DNA of 64,000 nt from Ananas comosus (taxonomy: Eukaryota; Streptophyta; Magnoliopsida; Poales; Bromeliaceae). Below the pieces are notes generated by a model. That model was not told the DNA's origin. It made no database searches and saw only the letters and a program-made list of their open reading frames with translations. Positions 47,655 through 59,697 of this stretch are shown one piece after another. Position 1 is the first letter of the stretch. Each line of letters begins with the position of its first letter. Made by a program: the position numbers and the translations under genes. Location of the stretch: NCBI RefSeq assembly GCF_001540865.1, contig NC_033621.1:2141439-2205438 (forward strand), written 5' to 3'.

Positions 47655-47696
47655 TTTTGCAATTATTCTTACGGTTTTTTATGTATTTTATACTTT

Positions 47697-47697
<1 letters not shown>

Positions 47698-47735
<38 letters not shown>
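47698..47735. repeat. (TA)n microsatellite next to an N
   Basis: About 17 TA units directly before the N at 47737; the assembly evidently broke in this repeat. Confidence 0.95.
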
Positions 47736-47736
<1 letters not shown>

Positions 47737-47737
47737 N

Positions 47738-48273
47738 CCGGCGCGGGCGAGGCGGGAGAGGGCGGCGGAGAGGGAGAGAGGGCCGGCGGAGGGGCGGAAC
47801 TCCGAGAGGAGGGCGGAGACGGCCTTGAAGTCGCGGCGGCGGGAGAGGTGGTGGACGAGGAGCGCGAGGGAGGCGTCGGAGGGGTGGAAGGAGCGGCGGC
47901 GGACCAGGTGACGGTAGAGGTCGGCGGCGGCGCGGCCGGAGGAGGGGGAGAGGGCGAGCACGTCGCGGAGGAGCGCGGTGTCGAAGCGCACGTCCGAGAA
48001 GTGGAGGGAGAAGTGCGCGTCCAGGTCGAGAGGCGCCGCCGTCGCCGTCGCCGTCGCCGTCGCCGCCGCCGCCTCGGAGGAGGATGAGCGATCGGCGGAG
48101 GAGAGCTTGGTTAGCTCGGCGGCGATGGAGCGGGCGACGTCGGAGGCGGCGGCGGCGGAGTAGGAGGAAGCGGTGGCGGTGGAGAGGGATCGGGACGGAG
48201 GGGGAGGAGGCGGAGGGAGGAGGCGGAGGAGGAGGTGGCGGAGATGGAGGGGATTTGGGGGGCGCCTCCACAT
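47738..48273 (-). CDS. PPR protein, N-terminal part (truncated at an N)
   Basis: Frame from ATG 48273 to the N at 47737, 178 codons. A Pro/Arg/Ser/Ala-rich start (MWRRPPNPLHLRHLLLR... SRSLSTATASS) looks like a mitochondrial or plastid presequence. After an Ala/Thr run come FHPSDASLALLVHHLSRRRDFKAV and the beginning of another helical pair (PLSLSAALSRLARA), which fit PPR repeats. It is very GC-rich, as are many monocot first exons. It probably continues in 45831-45093, with the piece between missing from the assembly. Starts on overlapping frames (48271 and others) are antisense or shifted artefacts. Function: organellar RNA binding by family. Confidence 0.75.
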
Positions 48274-48620
48274 GGTGGTGGTGGTGGTAAATTAGCGCGA
48301 AAATGGGAGTGGAGAAGAGGGCGAAAAAGGTCGGAGCTTTATTATTAAATTAGGGTTTTAAGCGTTCCATTTCCATTGATCAGGGGGATGACGATCGTGA
48401 AGTAAAACCCTAGCTAGACTAGCGTAAGCGTCGCACGACTCTTATCTATATGACTTATGATCGAGCGTGTTCACTATTCTCTCTACATGGTTGCTTACTT
48501 ATGAGTTCGAATTATTAGTTGAGATAATTTTTGCCTTAATTACACTTGCTACCCTGAATTTTGTAATTATTCTTACGGTTTTTTATGTATTTTATAATTT
48601 CAAAAATATATATATGTTTA
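48274..48620 (-). promoter_or_regulatory. PPR upstream region, second copy of 46772-47064
   Basis: Aligned by eye with 46772-47064 plus 47664-47736 at over 90% identity (GTCGGAGCTTTATTA, TTAGGGTTTTAAGCG, AAAACCCTAGCTAGAC, GATCGAGCGTGTTCAC). AAACCCTAG-type telo-box words lie near 48405. Without the foldback element, the two copies are collinear to their ends. Confidence 0.7.
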
Positions 48621-48679
48621 AGTTTCACAGCAATTTCTATGCTCACATAACTAAAATTAAATGACCTTTTTTTTTTTTT

Positions 48680-49798
48680 CTTCATCTAAGGATCCATTTG
48701 ATTACATGTAGTTACAATTGTACGGTAATTATAATTACATCTAAATATAAATTTAATATTTATTTTGATATATTTAACTTCAACTCTGCAGGAGGAGCTC
48801 CAACTACTGCAACAGTTAAAATTACGTTCAAATTAGCCGCAGTTTCAACTGTGAAAAACAGTTGAAGAGAACAACTTTAAACACTTTAATTATTTTTAAA
48901 TAAAAAAATATATTGGAGATGATCTTATAATCATATATATAAAATGATAGAATTTTAAAAATTATTTCTCAACTGTATGCAACTAAACAAATTATTTATA
49001 ATTGCAGCGCTTTTTATTGCATCTAACTAAACAAAATGCATATAGTTACAACTACTATATTATTAACTACGTACATTTTCAATTATACTGTATTTATTTA
49101 TAATTACGACTTGTACTCGTGGACATAATAACAACCTTAGTGGATCATGAGACTTATCAAATTCATGAATGTAATCCAAACGACTCCTGGAGTTTCAACG
49201 TGACTAACTCACTATGCATTCAAACAGCTCCTAACGTTAGATGCATTTAGCAATTTAAATTTGAATTCAATTAACAAAATGAGTTTTTCTTTTTCTTTGA
49301 ACAACAATGTTTAATCTCGGTCCCTGCTCAACAAAATAGGGGGAAAATTTCTCAAGTCATTTCTGAAGCAACAAAAATGTTTTTTAGTTTCACTTGAACT
49401 CCGTCGATGTTTTTTACTTCGAATTTTTTTTTGAATTTCGTAGGCGGATATTTTCCTCGAAAAAGTTCTTTTAAAAGGATGATATTGCATTCATCCCTTT
49501 TAATTGAAATTTGAAAGCATGAAAAGAACAGCGTTTTTGCCTCAGAATATAAAGAAAATCAAATTAAAGTTATGTGGAGGCCAACCAATTAATCTAATAA
49601 TTTAAAAGAAGAAGAAATTTAAAAGTAGTTCTAAAAGATGATTAGCCCAAACTAAGCCCAAGTTTGGCCCAATAAATCTTTGGGTGGGCCTAAGCCAAAT
49701 TTGAGACTTGGGTCAAGGCCACCACCAACCCCATATATGTCAGAGGCATAAATGATTTCTGTGTCTACCCGAATATTCAACTAATGTTAGGTGTAACG
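48680..49798 (+). repeat. 1.1-kb duplicated segment, copy A (contains MITE M1)
   Basis: Begins CTTCATCTAAGGATCCATTTG and ends GGTGTAACG at the N (49799). The same sequence with scattered substitutions follows at 49801-50911. 48690-49110 is an inverted copy of MITE family M1 (CTCTGCAGGAGGAGCTCCAAC, TCAACTGTATGCAACTAAACAAA). Confidence 0.9.
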
Positions 49799-49800
49799 NT

Positions 49801-50911
49801 CTTCATCTAAGGGTTTATTTGATTACATGTAGTTACAATTGTACGGTAATTATAATTGCATCAAAATAAAAATTTAGTATTTATTTTGATGTATTTAACT
49901 TCAACTCTGCAGGAGGAGATCCAACTACTGCAACAATTAAATTACATCCAAATTAGTCGCAGTTTCAACTGTAACAGTTGAAGAGAGCAATTTTAAACAC
50001 TTTAATTATTTTTAAATAAAAAAATATATTGAAGATAATCTTATAATCATATATATAAAATGATAGAATTTTAAAAATTATTTCTCAACTGTATGCAACG
50101 AAACAAATTATTTATAATTACAGCACTTTCTACTGCATGTAACTAAACAAGATGGATGTAGTTACAACTGCTGTATTTTTAACTACATACATTTTCCACT
50201 ATACTGTATTTATAATTACGACTTGTACTCGTGGACATAATAACAACCTTAGTGGATCATGAGACTTATCAAATTCATGAATGTAATCCAAACGACTCCT
50301 AGAGTTTCAACGTGACTAACTCACTATGCATTCAAACAGCTCCTAACATTAGATGCATTTAGCAATTTAAATTTGAATTCAATTAACAAAATGAGTTTTT
50401 CTTTTTCTTTGAACAACAATGTTTAATCTCAGTCCCTGCTCAACAAAATAGGGGGAAAATTTCTCAAGTCATTTCTGAAGCAACAAAAATGTTTTTTTAG
50501 TTTCACTTGAACTCCGTCGATGTTTTTTACTTCGAATTTTTTTTTGAATTTCGTAGGCGGATATTTTCCTCGAAAAAGTTCTTTTAAAAGGATGATATTG
50601 CATTCATCCCTTTTAATTGAAGTTTGAAAGCATGAGAAGAACAGCGTTTTTGCCTCAGAATATAAAGAAAATCAAATTAAAGTTATGTGGAGGCCAACCA
50701 ATTAATCTAATAATTTAAAAGAAGAAGAAATTTAAAAGTAGTTCTAAAAGAAGATTAGCCCAAACTAAGCCCAAGTTTGGCCCAATAAATCTTTGGGTGG
50801 GCCTCAGCCAAATTTGAGACTTTGGTCAAGGCCACCACCAACCCAATATATGTCAGAGGCATAAATGATTTCTGTGCCTACCCGAATACTCAACTAATGT
50901 TAGGTGTAACG
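49801..50911 (+). repeat. 1.1-kb duplicated segment, copy B
   Basis: Near-identical to 48680-49798, beginning CTTCATCTAAGGGTTTATTTG and passing through GGTGTAACG into CCCGACTCAC, where copy A is cut by the N. It carries its own M1 MITE (about 49808-50225). Allelic sequence laid in tandem is the simplest reading; a true tandem duplication is the alternative. Confidence 0.9.
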
Positions 50912-51078
50912 ACCCGACTCACTAGTTTTTATTCGACCAAAACCATCGGTCTAGTATTAAACACATTTTCCCTTCTGTCTGATATTGGATTATTCAGGTA
51001 TTACTTTATTACAAACGGCTTTCCTGAATCATGAGATTTTTACTGTTTCGTGGTGAAAGATTATTCTGTATTGCCTAA

Positions 51079-51111
<33 letters not shown>
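51079..51111. repeat. (AAT)11 microsatellite
   Basis: Perfect trinucleotide array. Confidence 0.95.
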
Positions 51112-52909
51112 CTGTAAATACTGTAGTGTGCGTGTGTGTAAGAGAAATAATATGATTTACAAGAATTATGAGTAGATTATGCTCAATATAGTTTGTTTTG
51201 TATCCTATTACCAAACCAACCAATTTGGTATCAATTGCAACAATTCCCTTCAATTTGAATTTGGATAAAATTTCGGATACCTTTGTCTCTTTACATGTTT
51301 GCAATGTCTCTTTACATGTTTACAATTCTTAAGATGGGTATCAAAATTTAAGAACCACAATATGGCCCACAGAAAATATTTTATATTAGGTTATAAATTA
51401 AAAGAACTATTATATCGCACACAATGTACGAATTTAAGCAGTATGAATGATTGATCAGACCGTCTCTCTCATCTCATGAGGAGATTCATCATATAATTTT
51501 TCTCTGATAAAACTACTACACACAAGGGCAATGTACATGGGAAAAACCAATGTGACTAGTAGTACCAAGCTTTAATAATCGTGCTCAGGGTTCCCTGTTG
51601 CTCCTCCACCCTCCAGCATTGTCCCTTCCAAGCTTTGGTACTTCACATCCTTATCAAATATCTCCATCATATATCATAAATAAATCATTAAAGAAGTAGT
51701 AGGTAACACACCAGCATCATTAACTCATGTCCAAATCCCAAATCTTTAGAATTGGTAAAGATATTTGTATTGAAATTGCCCAAAAAATAATAATAATAAT
51801 AATAAAGAGTCTCTCTTAAAATTGCCACCTCTCAAGGTGGAAAGAGAAAGAAGAGTTATTAATATTTAGTCAAATCCAAGGAGGATCAAAGTTTAAAAAT
51901 AAAGAATAAAAAAGAATATAATTTGGAAAAGAATATAACAATAATTAAGGTCGTAATATAGATTTTTAGCTAATCTTTGAATTGATACGACTAATGTAAT
52001 ATTCTATAGCATAATTTTATACAGTTTTGTTGTTCGATATTCACCTCTTTTTATTTTTTGACTGTAAGACACAGAATGATTTTTTGTGTTACACAAACAT
52101 AGATAATAGCCAATCTTCTAAGTAGCCATTTTTTAAATAACAGTGATGAATATTCGTTAGTAATTACGTATAATGATGCAACATTTCCCTACTTTGATAA
52201 TGATGCATAAATTTTAAGATTCTTTAGAAGAGGTTGTTTGATGTCTCAGAATAGTATGAAAAATTATTTTTTAAAAAAAAATCTATGGAAAAAACTTTTT
52301 TTTCAAAATTTTTATTTCTAGAATAAATTAATTTTTTTTAGAAATAAAAATACTATTTTTCTCATAAAATCTGAAAAGAATAATTTTTTAGAAAAATAAC
52401 TTTTTCTAGGAGCCAGACGAGTGGAAAATACTTTTTCAAACATTTTCTATTTGGGAAGCATCAATTTCAACTTTTTTCATTAAATGCACTAAAACTTATG
52501 AGTTTGAACTAAGAAATTTGTTATTCTAAAACAATAACTTTTAGTAAAAAGTTAGGCTAAATATTTTGTATTGTTAAAGTAATTATGATATAAATTAGAA
52601 AACCAAACATGTTGAAAGAATCTTCCTATATATACTTGGGAATCACAAGCTAGGGTTGTTGCCAAATAAATAATCTATTAATAATGCTCATAAGTCACAA
52701 CTCATGCATAAAAGTACAAAATATCTCCTATAGCATATGTTGATGCTTCAATTATTAAAGAGGTTGGAGTTAGGTGAGGGGGTATATATATAAGAGAGTA
52801 GATTAATAATTTATTTATCATTTTCATACACCATTTTCTTAATTCAATTTAATTATTGCAATCCAGCTAGCAAATCCATGTGCATTTTATCTTAAGATAA
52901 TTTAATTTT

Positions 52910-53191
52910 TAATTTATTTCACATTTGAAGCCAAAAAAGCTCAATTCTAGAGATGTTGACTTGACCCAAAACTGCTTTAGAAAATTATTGCTTACACTAT
53001 GAGTAAAGACACAAAATCAAGTTTAATTTACTAAATATGTTTTTTTTTTAAAAAAAATAGAATAGTTAACATCTCTAGAATTGAGCTTTTTTGGCTTCAA
53101 ATGTGAAATAAATTANTATGAGTAAAGACACAAAATCAAGTTTAATTTACTAAATATGTTTTTTTTTTAAAAAAAATAGAATAGTTAACAT
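52910..53191. repeat. Direct plus inverted duplication around N at 53116 (assembly artefact)
   Basis: 52998-53072 is repeated directly at 53117-53191, and 53068-53115 is the reverse complement of 52910-52957 with about one mismatch. The change happens exactly at the N, the same signature as at 20307. Confidence 0.82.
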
Positions 53192-53730
53192 ATTCTTATG
53201 GCTTTCGAAATATCTACGTATGAAAAATCGCAAATCGTTGATTTATTTAGACGACTTGATATCTAAATAATAGTTTTTTTTTTCACTCTTTATTTGTTAC
53301 AGATTATATTTATCGAACTACATTTTTTTTTTAAAAAAAATATAAGATGGTGATAGATGTTCACATATGTACATAGGGTGCATGTAATAAGTTCCGCAAA
53401 TCCCGTGAGTTGAGTTGAATTAATCCCCAAATTAAAGGTTAAAAATTTGTGATTAAACCGAGGAGTTTACTTAACAAAGTCCATGTAATTAAAAGTCGGC
53501 AGCGTATTCAAAGCCGCCGCCGTATACACCCACTCGCGGGAACACCCTCACCGTAGCCGGTTCCTATACGTACCCCACAACTCCAAACACCGTACAACAA
53601 CACTATCCGAAGGCCACGTGTCAATCGGAACGGATCCACAGTTAACGTCGCCCAGAAATGTTACCCGCAGTTTGGATCCGTACGCCGAATCTTGGATCTG
53701 CCTTGAGATTCGTGCTCCGGGATCACGGAT

Positions 53731-53732
53731 CC

Positions 53733-53773
<41 letters not shown>
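53731..53773. repeat. (TTA)n microsatellite in the GONST3 promoter/leader
   Basis: About 14 TTA units 85-125 bp before the putative 5' UTR donor at 53857. Confidence 0.95.
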
Positions 53774-53774
<1 letters not shown>

Positions 53775-53789
53775 ATTTTATTATAATTT

Positions 53790-54639
53790 TGCTCTTCCAA
53801 TTAAAGGGGTTTGGGGAGGGAATGGGCGAAGAGGTGGAATAGGGAGTAGGGCGAAGGTGAGTTTCTCCTCTTCTTCTTCGCCTCAATCTCTTCTTACTCT
53901 CCAATTAATCCCATCATTACCCGTTCGGGGCGGAAATGTGCGATTTTGATCCGATTTTTGCCCAATTTTAGTGGATTTTTTTTTGGGGTGCTTTTAAGGT
54001 TAATTGAGATGGATTTGATCTTATTTGAGTTCGATTTAGTTCGGAATTAGGGTTTCTGATGCTCTGTTGTTGCAAAAACTCAGATTTGAATCGTGGGTTT
54101 AGTCTGGGACTTAGGGTTAGTCTTGTAGTTCAACTTATAGATGGTCGGATGAGTTTGATTAATGATTATAATCATAAAAAGATCAAATTTTTAGTTTTTA
54201 ATATTCAATTTTATTGTACTAATAAGTAGGTTATAAATGCTCCTACACAGGTTGTTACTGAGTGCTGTATCATAGAATGGTTTACTTGTAATGTGAAATG
54301 AAAGGTTGTTATCTACCTACCAATGTATACTTTTTTCCACAGCGCACATAAAACTTGTTATCTTTTGATTGTACTATTTTTTGTTTATTTTTATTTTTTA
54401 AAAATTGTATGATGCTCATATAAAAAAAGTGCTTTTATTTGATGCAAGTTTGGTAACATGTCATTGTTGCGGGTGCCAATCTTTTAAAATCTGCTTACCT
54501 CATTAAACTAATTTGATAAGTTAAGCTAAATTTATAAATTATTATGTACTTATTTTGCAGGTTTTGGGGTTTATAGAGCTGAAAATTTCCTTCTGACTAC
54601 TTCTTGAAGAGCCAATTAACTCAGGCTGGTGGCAAAGAG
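53790..54639 (+). other. Putative 5' UTR exons of GONST3
   Basis: A non-coding exon ending 53856 (GCGAAG before GTGAGT) and a second at 54561-54639 (TTTTGCAG before it, GTGTGA after) precede the coding exon, whose ATG directly follows an acceptor at 56335. They are predicted from splice-site quality and gene orientation only; the transcription start is not determined. Confidence 0.45.
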
Positions 54640-56335
54640 GTGTGATGGAATAAAAATTTCACAATTATTCAGAATATAGTGCAAAATTTGTGGGGTTATA
54701 TAATAAAAGAATCTTAAAGTTTTGTTTAAACTAATAGTTTCATTAATTAGATTTTGTCTTCTTTGACCTGGCCCTACTGGCTCTTTTAGACTTGCTCTTA
54801 TTTTTGTTTTATCCCCATATGTTTGATTTTTCTAATTTTACTACCAGAAGTGCTTGTGACATGATCCTACCACATTGACTTTTATATGCACGTGTTTGCA
54901 CGTATACTTGTTTAGCCTATATGCTTCATTAAGCTCTTTGTTAGGATTAAAAGTTTTCATCTTGTTCGTCTTCTTCATCCTCTTACTTGCTTTCTAGCTC
55001 TAGATGTTTATATCTCTAGAGCTTCTATGAGAGCAGATTAAGTTCCTTTTTTTCTCTTTCTCTCTCTCTCTCTTTGCCTTGCTCTTCTTTGTGATTGTTG
55101 TATGGCAAATCCTCGTGCGACCCGTTTCAAGGTATGGATCTGCAAAAGTAGGATACCAGCAGTCTATTTCTCAGGGCTTTTTCGTTAGAATTAAGTTCTG
55201 TATCTTTGTTATGAATTGTTTGTTTTGCGCTCCATAATCAAATCCACACAGTTATGGATGTGCCTTGATGGTTTTGTTTCGTTAATGACCTAAAAGTCTA
55301 GGAGTAAGAAGAGGTCAGCTGTGTATTTAGTTGAAAATGTTCTTTCTTGTCGTATGTCATTTTGTGTGATTCTCCTCTCTCTGTAAACATTCTCGTCAGA
55401 TTAGTCATTCACAGGGTTAGTTCTGCTTATACAACAAGTTTTCCTTTTTTGTGTTCTAAAATAGAACACACCTCACTCAGGAAGCTAGAATGAATCCAAA
55501 GGCCCATCAGGAAGTGTAAGATATGGGTAGGATTTCTAAAAGAGCAATATAATTCGAAGAGAGCTATGTTTTTAGAAAATTTTGTTCTATATATTGTTGA
55601 TACTGTTTACAGGCTCCTCATGTTCTTCTGTAAAGCCTTGATTGAATATGTTTTGTGAATTTTGTTTTATTTCCATGTGTATTACCTGGTTTCTGATTCC
55701 ACTATGCGACATCTTCTGTATCTAAGGATTAAATATCTTAGGCGATTTCGATTCCATTTTTATTTTTTTAGCTTAACCTGTTGCCTCTCGCAAATCTAGT
55801 TTCTACAATCACTTTTACTTGTACCAGTTTAACATGTAGACTCAGAAATTCCAGAGGTATGTAGATACAAAATTTACCGTATAAAAATTTTAGCATATGA
55901 GATCTTTGGGTTACAACCATGCTTGTAAATATGCTTTTTATAATGCACCAACGCTTCACAACTGATTTAATTTAGCATGGGCATGTTGAGATTAACTCAA
56001 TTGTTAAGGGCTCAGGTTCATTTCAATTGAAGTCTGCACACAGTGCCTCTTCTATAAAGCATGAAAGCACGACACCTGCGATTCTGTTTCTTCACAGCAA
56101 CAGTAGAAGCTAGAAAAATAGGAATCTTTAATTCCTCTTGCTTTATCCAATTTTCTCTAAAACTACTCTTCTGTGTTAATTGAATGCATAAACTACTCAA
56201 AAATGCCAGAATTCTCTTTCATTTATGTTGTTTTGGTCATTCTTGATTTTGGATTCTGTGTCTACATACTATTGCATTTTTCTTTTTCTTTTTCTGTTAT
56301 TTGCATCTCCTTAACCGAACGTTGCTTTCCTGCAG

Positions 56336-57472
56336 ATGCCTACTACTTCAGAGACCTCGAAGGAAAACCCTTCCTCTAACTTGAGTGACGCAAATCTCAC
56401 GTCAAAAACCGAACTGCCCTGGACTGACATTCTCGCAAGCCTAGCCCAGAAAGCATCAGTCTATGGAGTCGCTATCGGCTACTGCCTATCCGCCTCACTT
56501 CTTTCCATTATCAACAAATGGGCAGTAATGAAATTTCCCTACCCAGGTGCCTTAACTGCCCTCCAATACCTAACCAGCGTTCTTGGAGTTCTCATATGCG
56601 GACAGCTAAGGCTCATAGAACATGATTCCCTTAATCTACGAACGATGTGGAAGTTCTTACCCGCTGCTGTGATGTTCTACATTTCGATTTTCACAAACAG
56701 TGAGCTCCTCCTCCATGCCAATGTTGACACATTCATCGTGTTCCGTTCTGCTGTCCCCATTTTCGTGGCCATCGGAGAGACTCTCTACCTTCACCAGCCG
56801 TGGCCCTCATTTAAGACATGGGTCTCTTTATCCACTATCTTAGGAGGCAGTGTGATCTATGTTCTCACCGATTACCAATTCACTGTGACGGCTTATAGCT
56901 GGGCGGTGGCTTATCTCGTCAGCATGTCGATCGACTTTGTGTATATCAAGCACGTGGTGATGACCATCGGGCTTAACACGTGGGGGCTTGTGCTATACAA
57001 CAATTTGGAAGCACTTCTGCTTTTCCCACTAGAGCTTCTTATAATGGGGGAGTGGGACAAGATGAAGGACGATAGTGCCAAAGTTGCAAATTGGTATTCT
57101 TTTGAGGTGATATTGCCTGTGGGCCTTTCGTGCTTGTTTGGCTTGTCGATTTCTTTCTTTGGGTTTTCATGCAGAAGGGCTATTTCGGCCACGGGCTTCA
57201 CCGTGCTCGGGATAGTGAATAAGCTTCTAACGGTCGTGATTAACTTGGTCATTTGGGATAAGCATGCTTCCTTGGTGGGCACCATCGGGTTGCTTATATG
57301 CATGTCCGGGGGCGTTCTATACCAGCAATCGACTACCAAACCAAAAGCACCGAAGGTTGAAGCAAAAGCCGAAGCTGATGATGAGGAGCAGCAGAAGCTG
57401 CTTCAGATGCAGTCGAGCGGAGAAGCTGATTCGACTAAGAAGCTCGGTGTTGTTTCTGAAAGCCCCAAGTGA
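56336..57472 (+). CDS. GONST3: Golgi nucleotide-sugar transporter, GONST3/GGLT1 type
   Basis: Multi-span carrier of the drug/metabolite (EamA/TPT) superfamily moving a GDP-sugar into the Golgi lumen in exchange for GMP. The Arabidopsis orthologue is reported to supply GDP-L-galactose for rhamnogalacturonan II. Single coding exon, 378 aa, with the ATG directly after a TTTCCTGCAG acceptor, so all introns are in the 5' UTR. About ten hydrophobic helices start at residue 43 (YGVAIGYCLSASLLSIINKW). The GDP-binding G-x-V-N-K type motif is GIVNK at 292-296. NSELLLHANVDTFIVFRSA, GLNTWGLVLYNNLEALL and FFGFSCRRAISATGFTV are near-invariant in this subfamily. Both termini are hydrophilic and cytosolic; the tail is Lys/Glu-rich (KAEADDEEQQKLLQMQ). 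GONST3 over GONST1/2 is judged from these blocks and the long tail; substrate is by orthology. Confidence 0.92.
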   Translation: MPTTSETSKENPSSNLSDANLTSKTELPWTDILASLAQKASVYGVAIGYCLSASLLSIINKWAVMKFPYPGALTALQYLTSVLGVLICGQLRLIEHDSLNLRTMWKFLPAAVMFYISIFTNSELLLHANVDTFIVFRSAVPIFVAIGETLYLHQPWPSFKTWVSLSTILGGSVIYVLTDYQFTVTAYSWAVAYLVSMSIDFVYIKHVVMTIGLNTWGLVLYNNLEALLLFPLELLIMGEWDKMKDDSAKVANWYSFEVILPVGLSCLFGLSISFFGFSCRRAISATGFTVLGIVNKLLTVVINLVIWDKHASLVGTIGLLICMSGGVLYQQSTTKPKAPKVEAKAEADDEEQQKLLQMQSSGEADSTKKLGVVSESPK

Positions 57473-59062
57473 TGGTTTCCTATGAGGGATTTAATCCATT
57501 TTTCAGCTTCTCAGCGTGCGATTCTTTGAGGGTCATCTCATCTGTTTTTCGATTCTTTCAAACGTCGAGATGTATTTCTTACAGGAAATATTATAGAAGA
57601 AGATTATCTTCGAACTACACAGGTAAAATTTGATGGAGAATACGAAAGATCGAAATGTTAGTGATAAGTTACACGATAATAATTGTCTCTTTAGTTTTTG
57701 CTGAAAGTTGTATTAGTAGATTGAGATCTCTTCTCAGATATATTTTCATATACGAAAGCTGTTGCCTATTCATAAAGTGAAAATTTCCTTTTGTCAGATA
57801 ATAGTATGGTTGCATTATTGGTAAAAGATCAATTTTCAGATCTAGAGGAATCTTATTGGAAATTCATATGTAATGTAGATGAACAACATGTGCGTGCACC
57901 TTATATCCTAAGTATAATAACATATGCAGTGGTTGCACACACTGGCAATTTCCTCAAATCTTAGGTGTCGGCACGCAGAAGGGCATTATGGTAATTTAAG
58001 CTTTATGCACTGCATATAGATAGTGTTGTTGATTGAAGTTTTAGATGACAAGGTATTCACATTGCACAGTCATATCATTATATAAATGATATGTATAGTA
58101 TGTTACAGGAGAGGGAACCACTGTTACTTATGTTCATTTGTGCGTCGCCATTGGAACACACTATGCTTTGAGTTACGCGAACTCGACACATTATGCTTTG
58201 ATTGACGCGAACTCGATGTCGTATGCTTGAGGCTTCGAGTTACGCGAGCTCAACATTATACCCCACCCAAGTGACAAATGCTCACTCCATTTAGTTTGAT
58301 TGGCCCTATTTTTGTTTCTGCTTTTAGCTACAATCACCACGGTAAAGCATTTGGCGAACAAAACAATTTGAAATTTTCGGCAGCACGAAAGGCTTAAAAT
58401 GAAATTACAAGAGCTGAAAGCAGAAGCTGCAATTGGAGGTGACTTCTGTTGCAAAATTAAGCTCAGGGAATTGTAATATATAATACTTCTAATAATACTA
58501 TACATTTGATCACAATTCATTTGTTGCTACCGACAACTAAATGCATCCGAGTTTCACTTGAAAAAATTAAGAGCCAAAATTCTCGAAGAATTTGAGGGAA
58601 ATAATGCACATACAAGAATAGCTGAATCATATGATCACCACAATGAAGGTTTTTTTCCGACAAAATGAATTGATTAAGCTATTATTATGAAGAGGATAAT
58701 TGAATGAATATGTCAAATGAAGAGGCACATGAATCAATCATACCCAAAGTCAAATATCAGAAGCAATGAATCAGATAATCTCCAAGTAGAAGCACTTCCC
58801 CATAGAATGATAGACATTTGTCACACCCAAATCAACACAGGACAAAAGTGCCAAGACGACATAACCAACTTACAAATTAAGATGTTTCTGTCACATAAAC
58901 GCGCAAACAGAATGATGCCCAAATGAAGTCACATAACATACAATGGAAAAAACACTTCTACTGATAGGAAAATAAAATCCATTTGTTCATCTGGAACATA
59001 AGAGAACGGCAATCACCATTGCCGGTACAATGTTTCTCCTGCGTCAAGCAGCAAGATTTACA
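57473..59062. other. GONST3 3' flank and convergent intergenic region
   Basis: The first few hundred bases are presumably the GONST3 3' UTR. 58140-58250 holds GACGCGAACTCGA / TACGCGAGCTCAA repeats: a 30-bp degenerate unit (ACACATTATGCTTTGA.TTACGCGAACTCGA) occurs about three times. No further gene. Confidence 0.5.
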
Positions 59063-59697
59063 TCAATTGCCGCCGAAGAGGTAGCCAAGGGAGGAGCCAC
59101 CGCCAGGAGCAGCATGCACCTTTGTCGAAGGTCGGTCCTGCAAGAGGGAAAGAAAGGCAATTTACTGTCCATATGTTTGATTCAGCATAAAGGCAATTGT
59201 GTAGGAAAAACAAAACGGAAAGAGAGAGGGAGAGGCTTTCAGTTTTCATTTTTTCTTTCCTGCACGAAAAACCTGGTAAAAAAACAGAAGATTTCCCTGC
59301 AATATGCAAAAAATCACGGAACCATATACTGAGAAAAACTCTCTTTGCTCTGAAATGTTGTTACTGGGTTTCTTTTACGTGGAACCAAACACTGCTACAT
59401 TGAAAGAGAAACCATGGATAATGTAATAACACTATCAGCCTTATTGCTAATTGAGTTACAATGAGTTCATACCGTGATGAAATTGCCAGTATTCTGGCCA
59501 TCTGCACGGAAGTAGTTGTTCGCCTGGCTACCTTGGACGCCAGCTGGGATCTGCTTGCTGGGATCAGCTGGTGGCGGAGGAGCCGGTTTCTCAACCGGCG
59601 GAGTATTCTCAGGAGCAGGTTGTTTGGGAGCTTCACCACTCCCGAAAAGGTAGTCCAATGAACTTCGACCTCCTCCGCTGCTCACCCCACGACCCAT
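59063..59697 (-). CDS. SP1L: SPIRAL1-like microtubule-associated protein
   Basis: Small plant-specific protein that localises to cortical microtubules and keeps directional cell expansion (SPR1/SP1L family). Coding exons 59697-59473 and 59137-59063 (TGA): 300 bp, 99 aa, a normal family length. The N-terminal MGRGVSSGGGRSSLDYLFGS and the C-terminal APGGGSSLGYLFGGN form the duplicated G-G-S-L-x-Y-L-F-G signature. The middle is Pro/Ala-rich, followed by the conserved PAGVQGSQANNYFRADGQNT and NFITDRPSTKVH. The intron (335 bp) falls between FIT and DRP. No signal or membrane segment. The Asp in SLDYLF where most members have Gly is a small deviation. The 5' UTR likely lies in an upstream exon near 60600-60749, interrupted by the N. 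Confidence 0.95.

Larger units (their letters stand above)
50912..53530. other. Gene-free DNA upstream of GONST3
   Basis: AT-rich. Holds (AAT)n at 51079-51111 and a probable MITE-like foldback at 52230-52450 (GTTTGATGTCTCAG... GAAGCATC). No recognised gene. Confidence 0.5.

Noticed and set aside
47596..48087. 163-aa plus-strand frame through a TA repeat and an N
   Set aside because: Crosses the N and the (TA)n microsatellite and is antisense to the PPR N-terminus.
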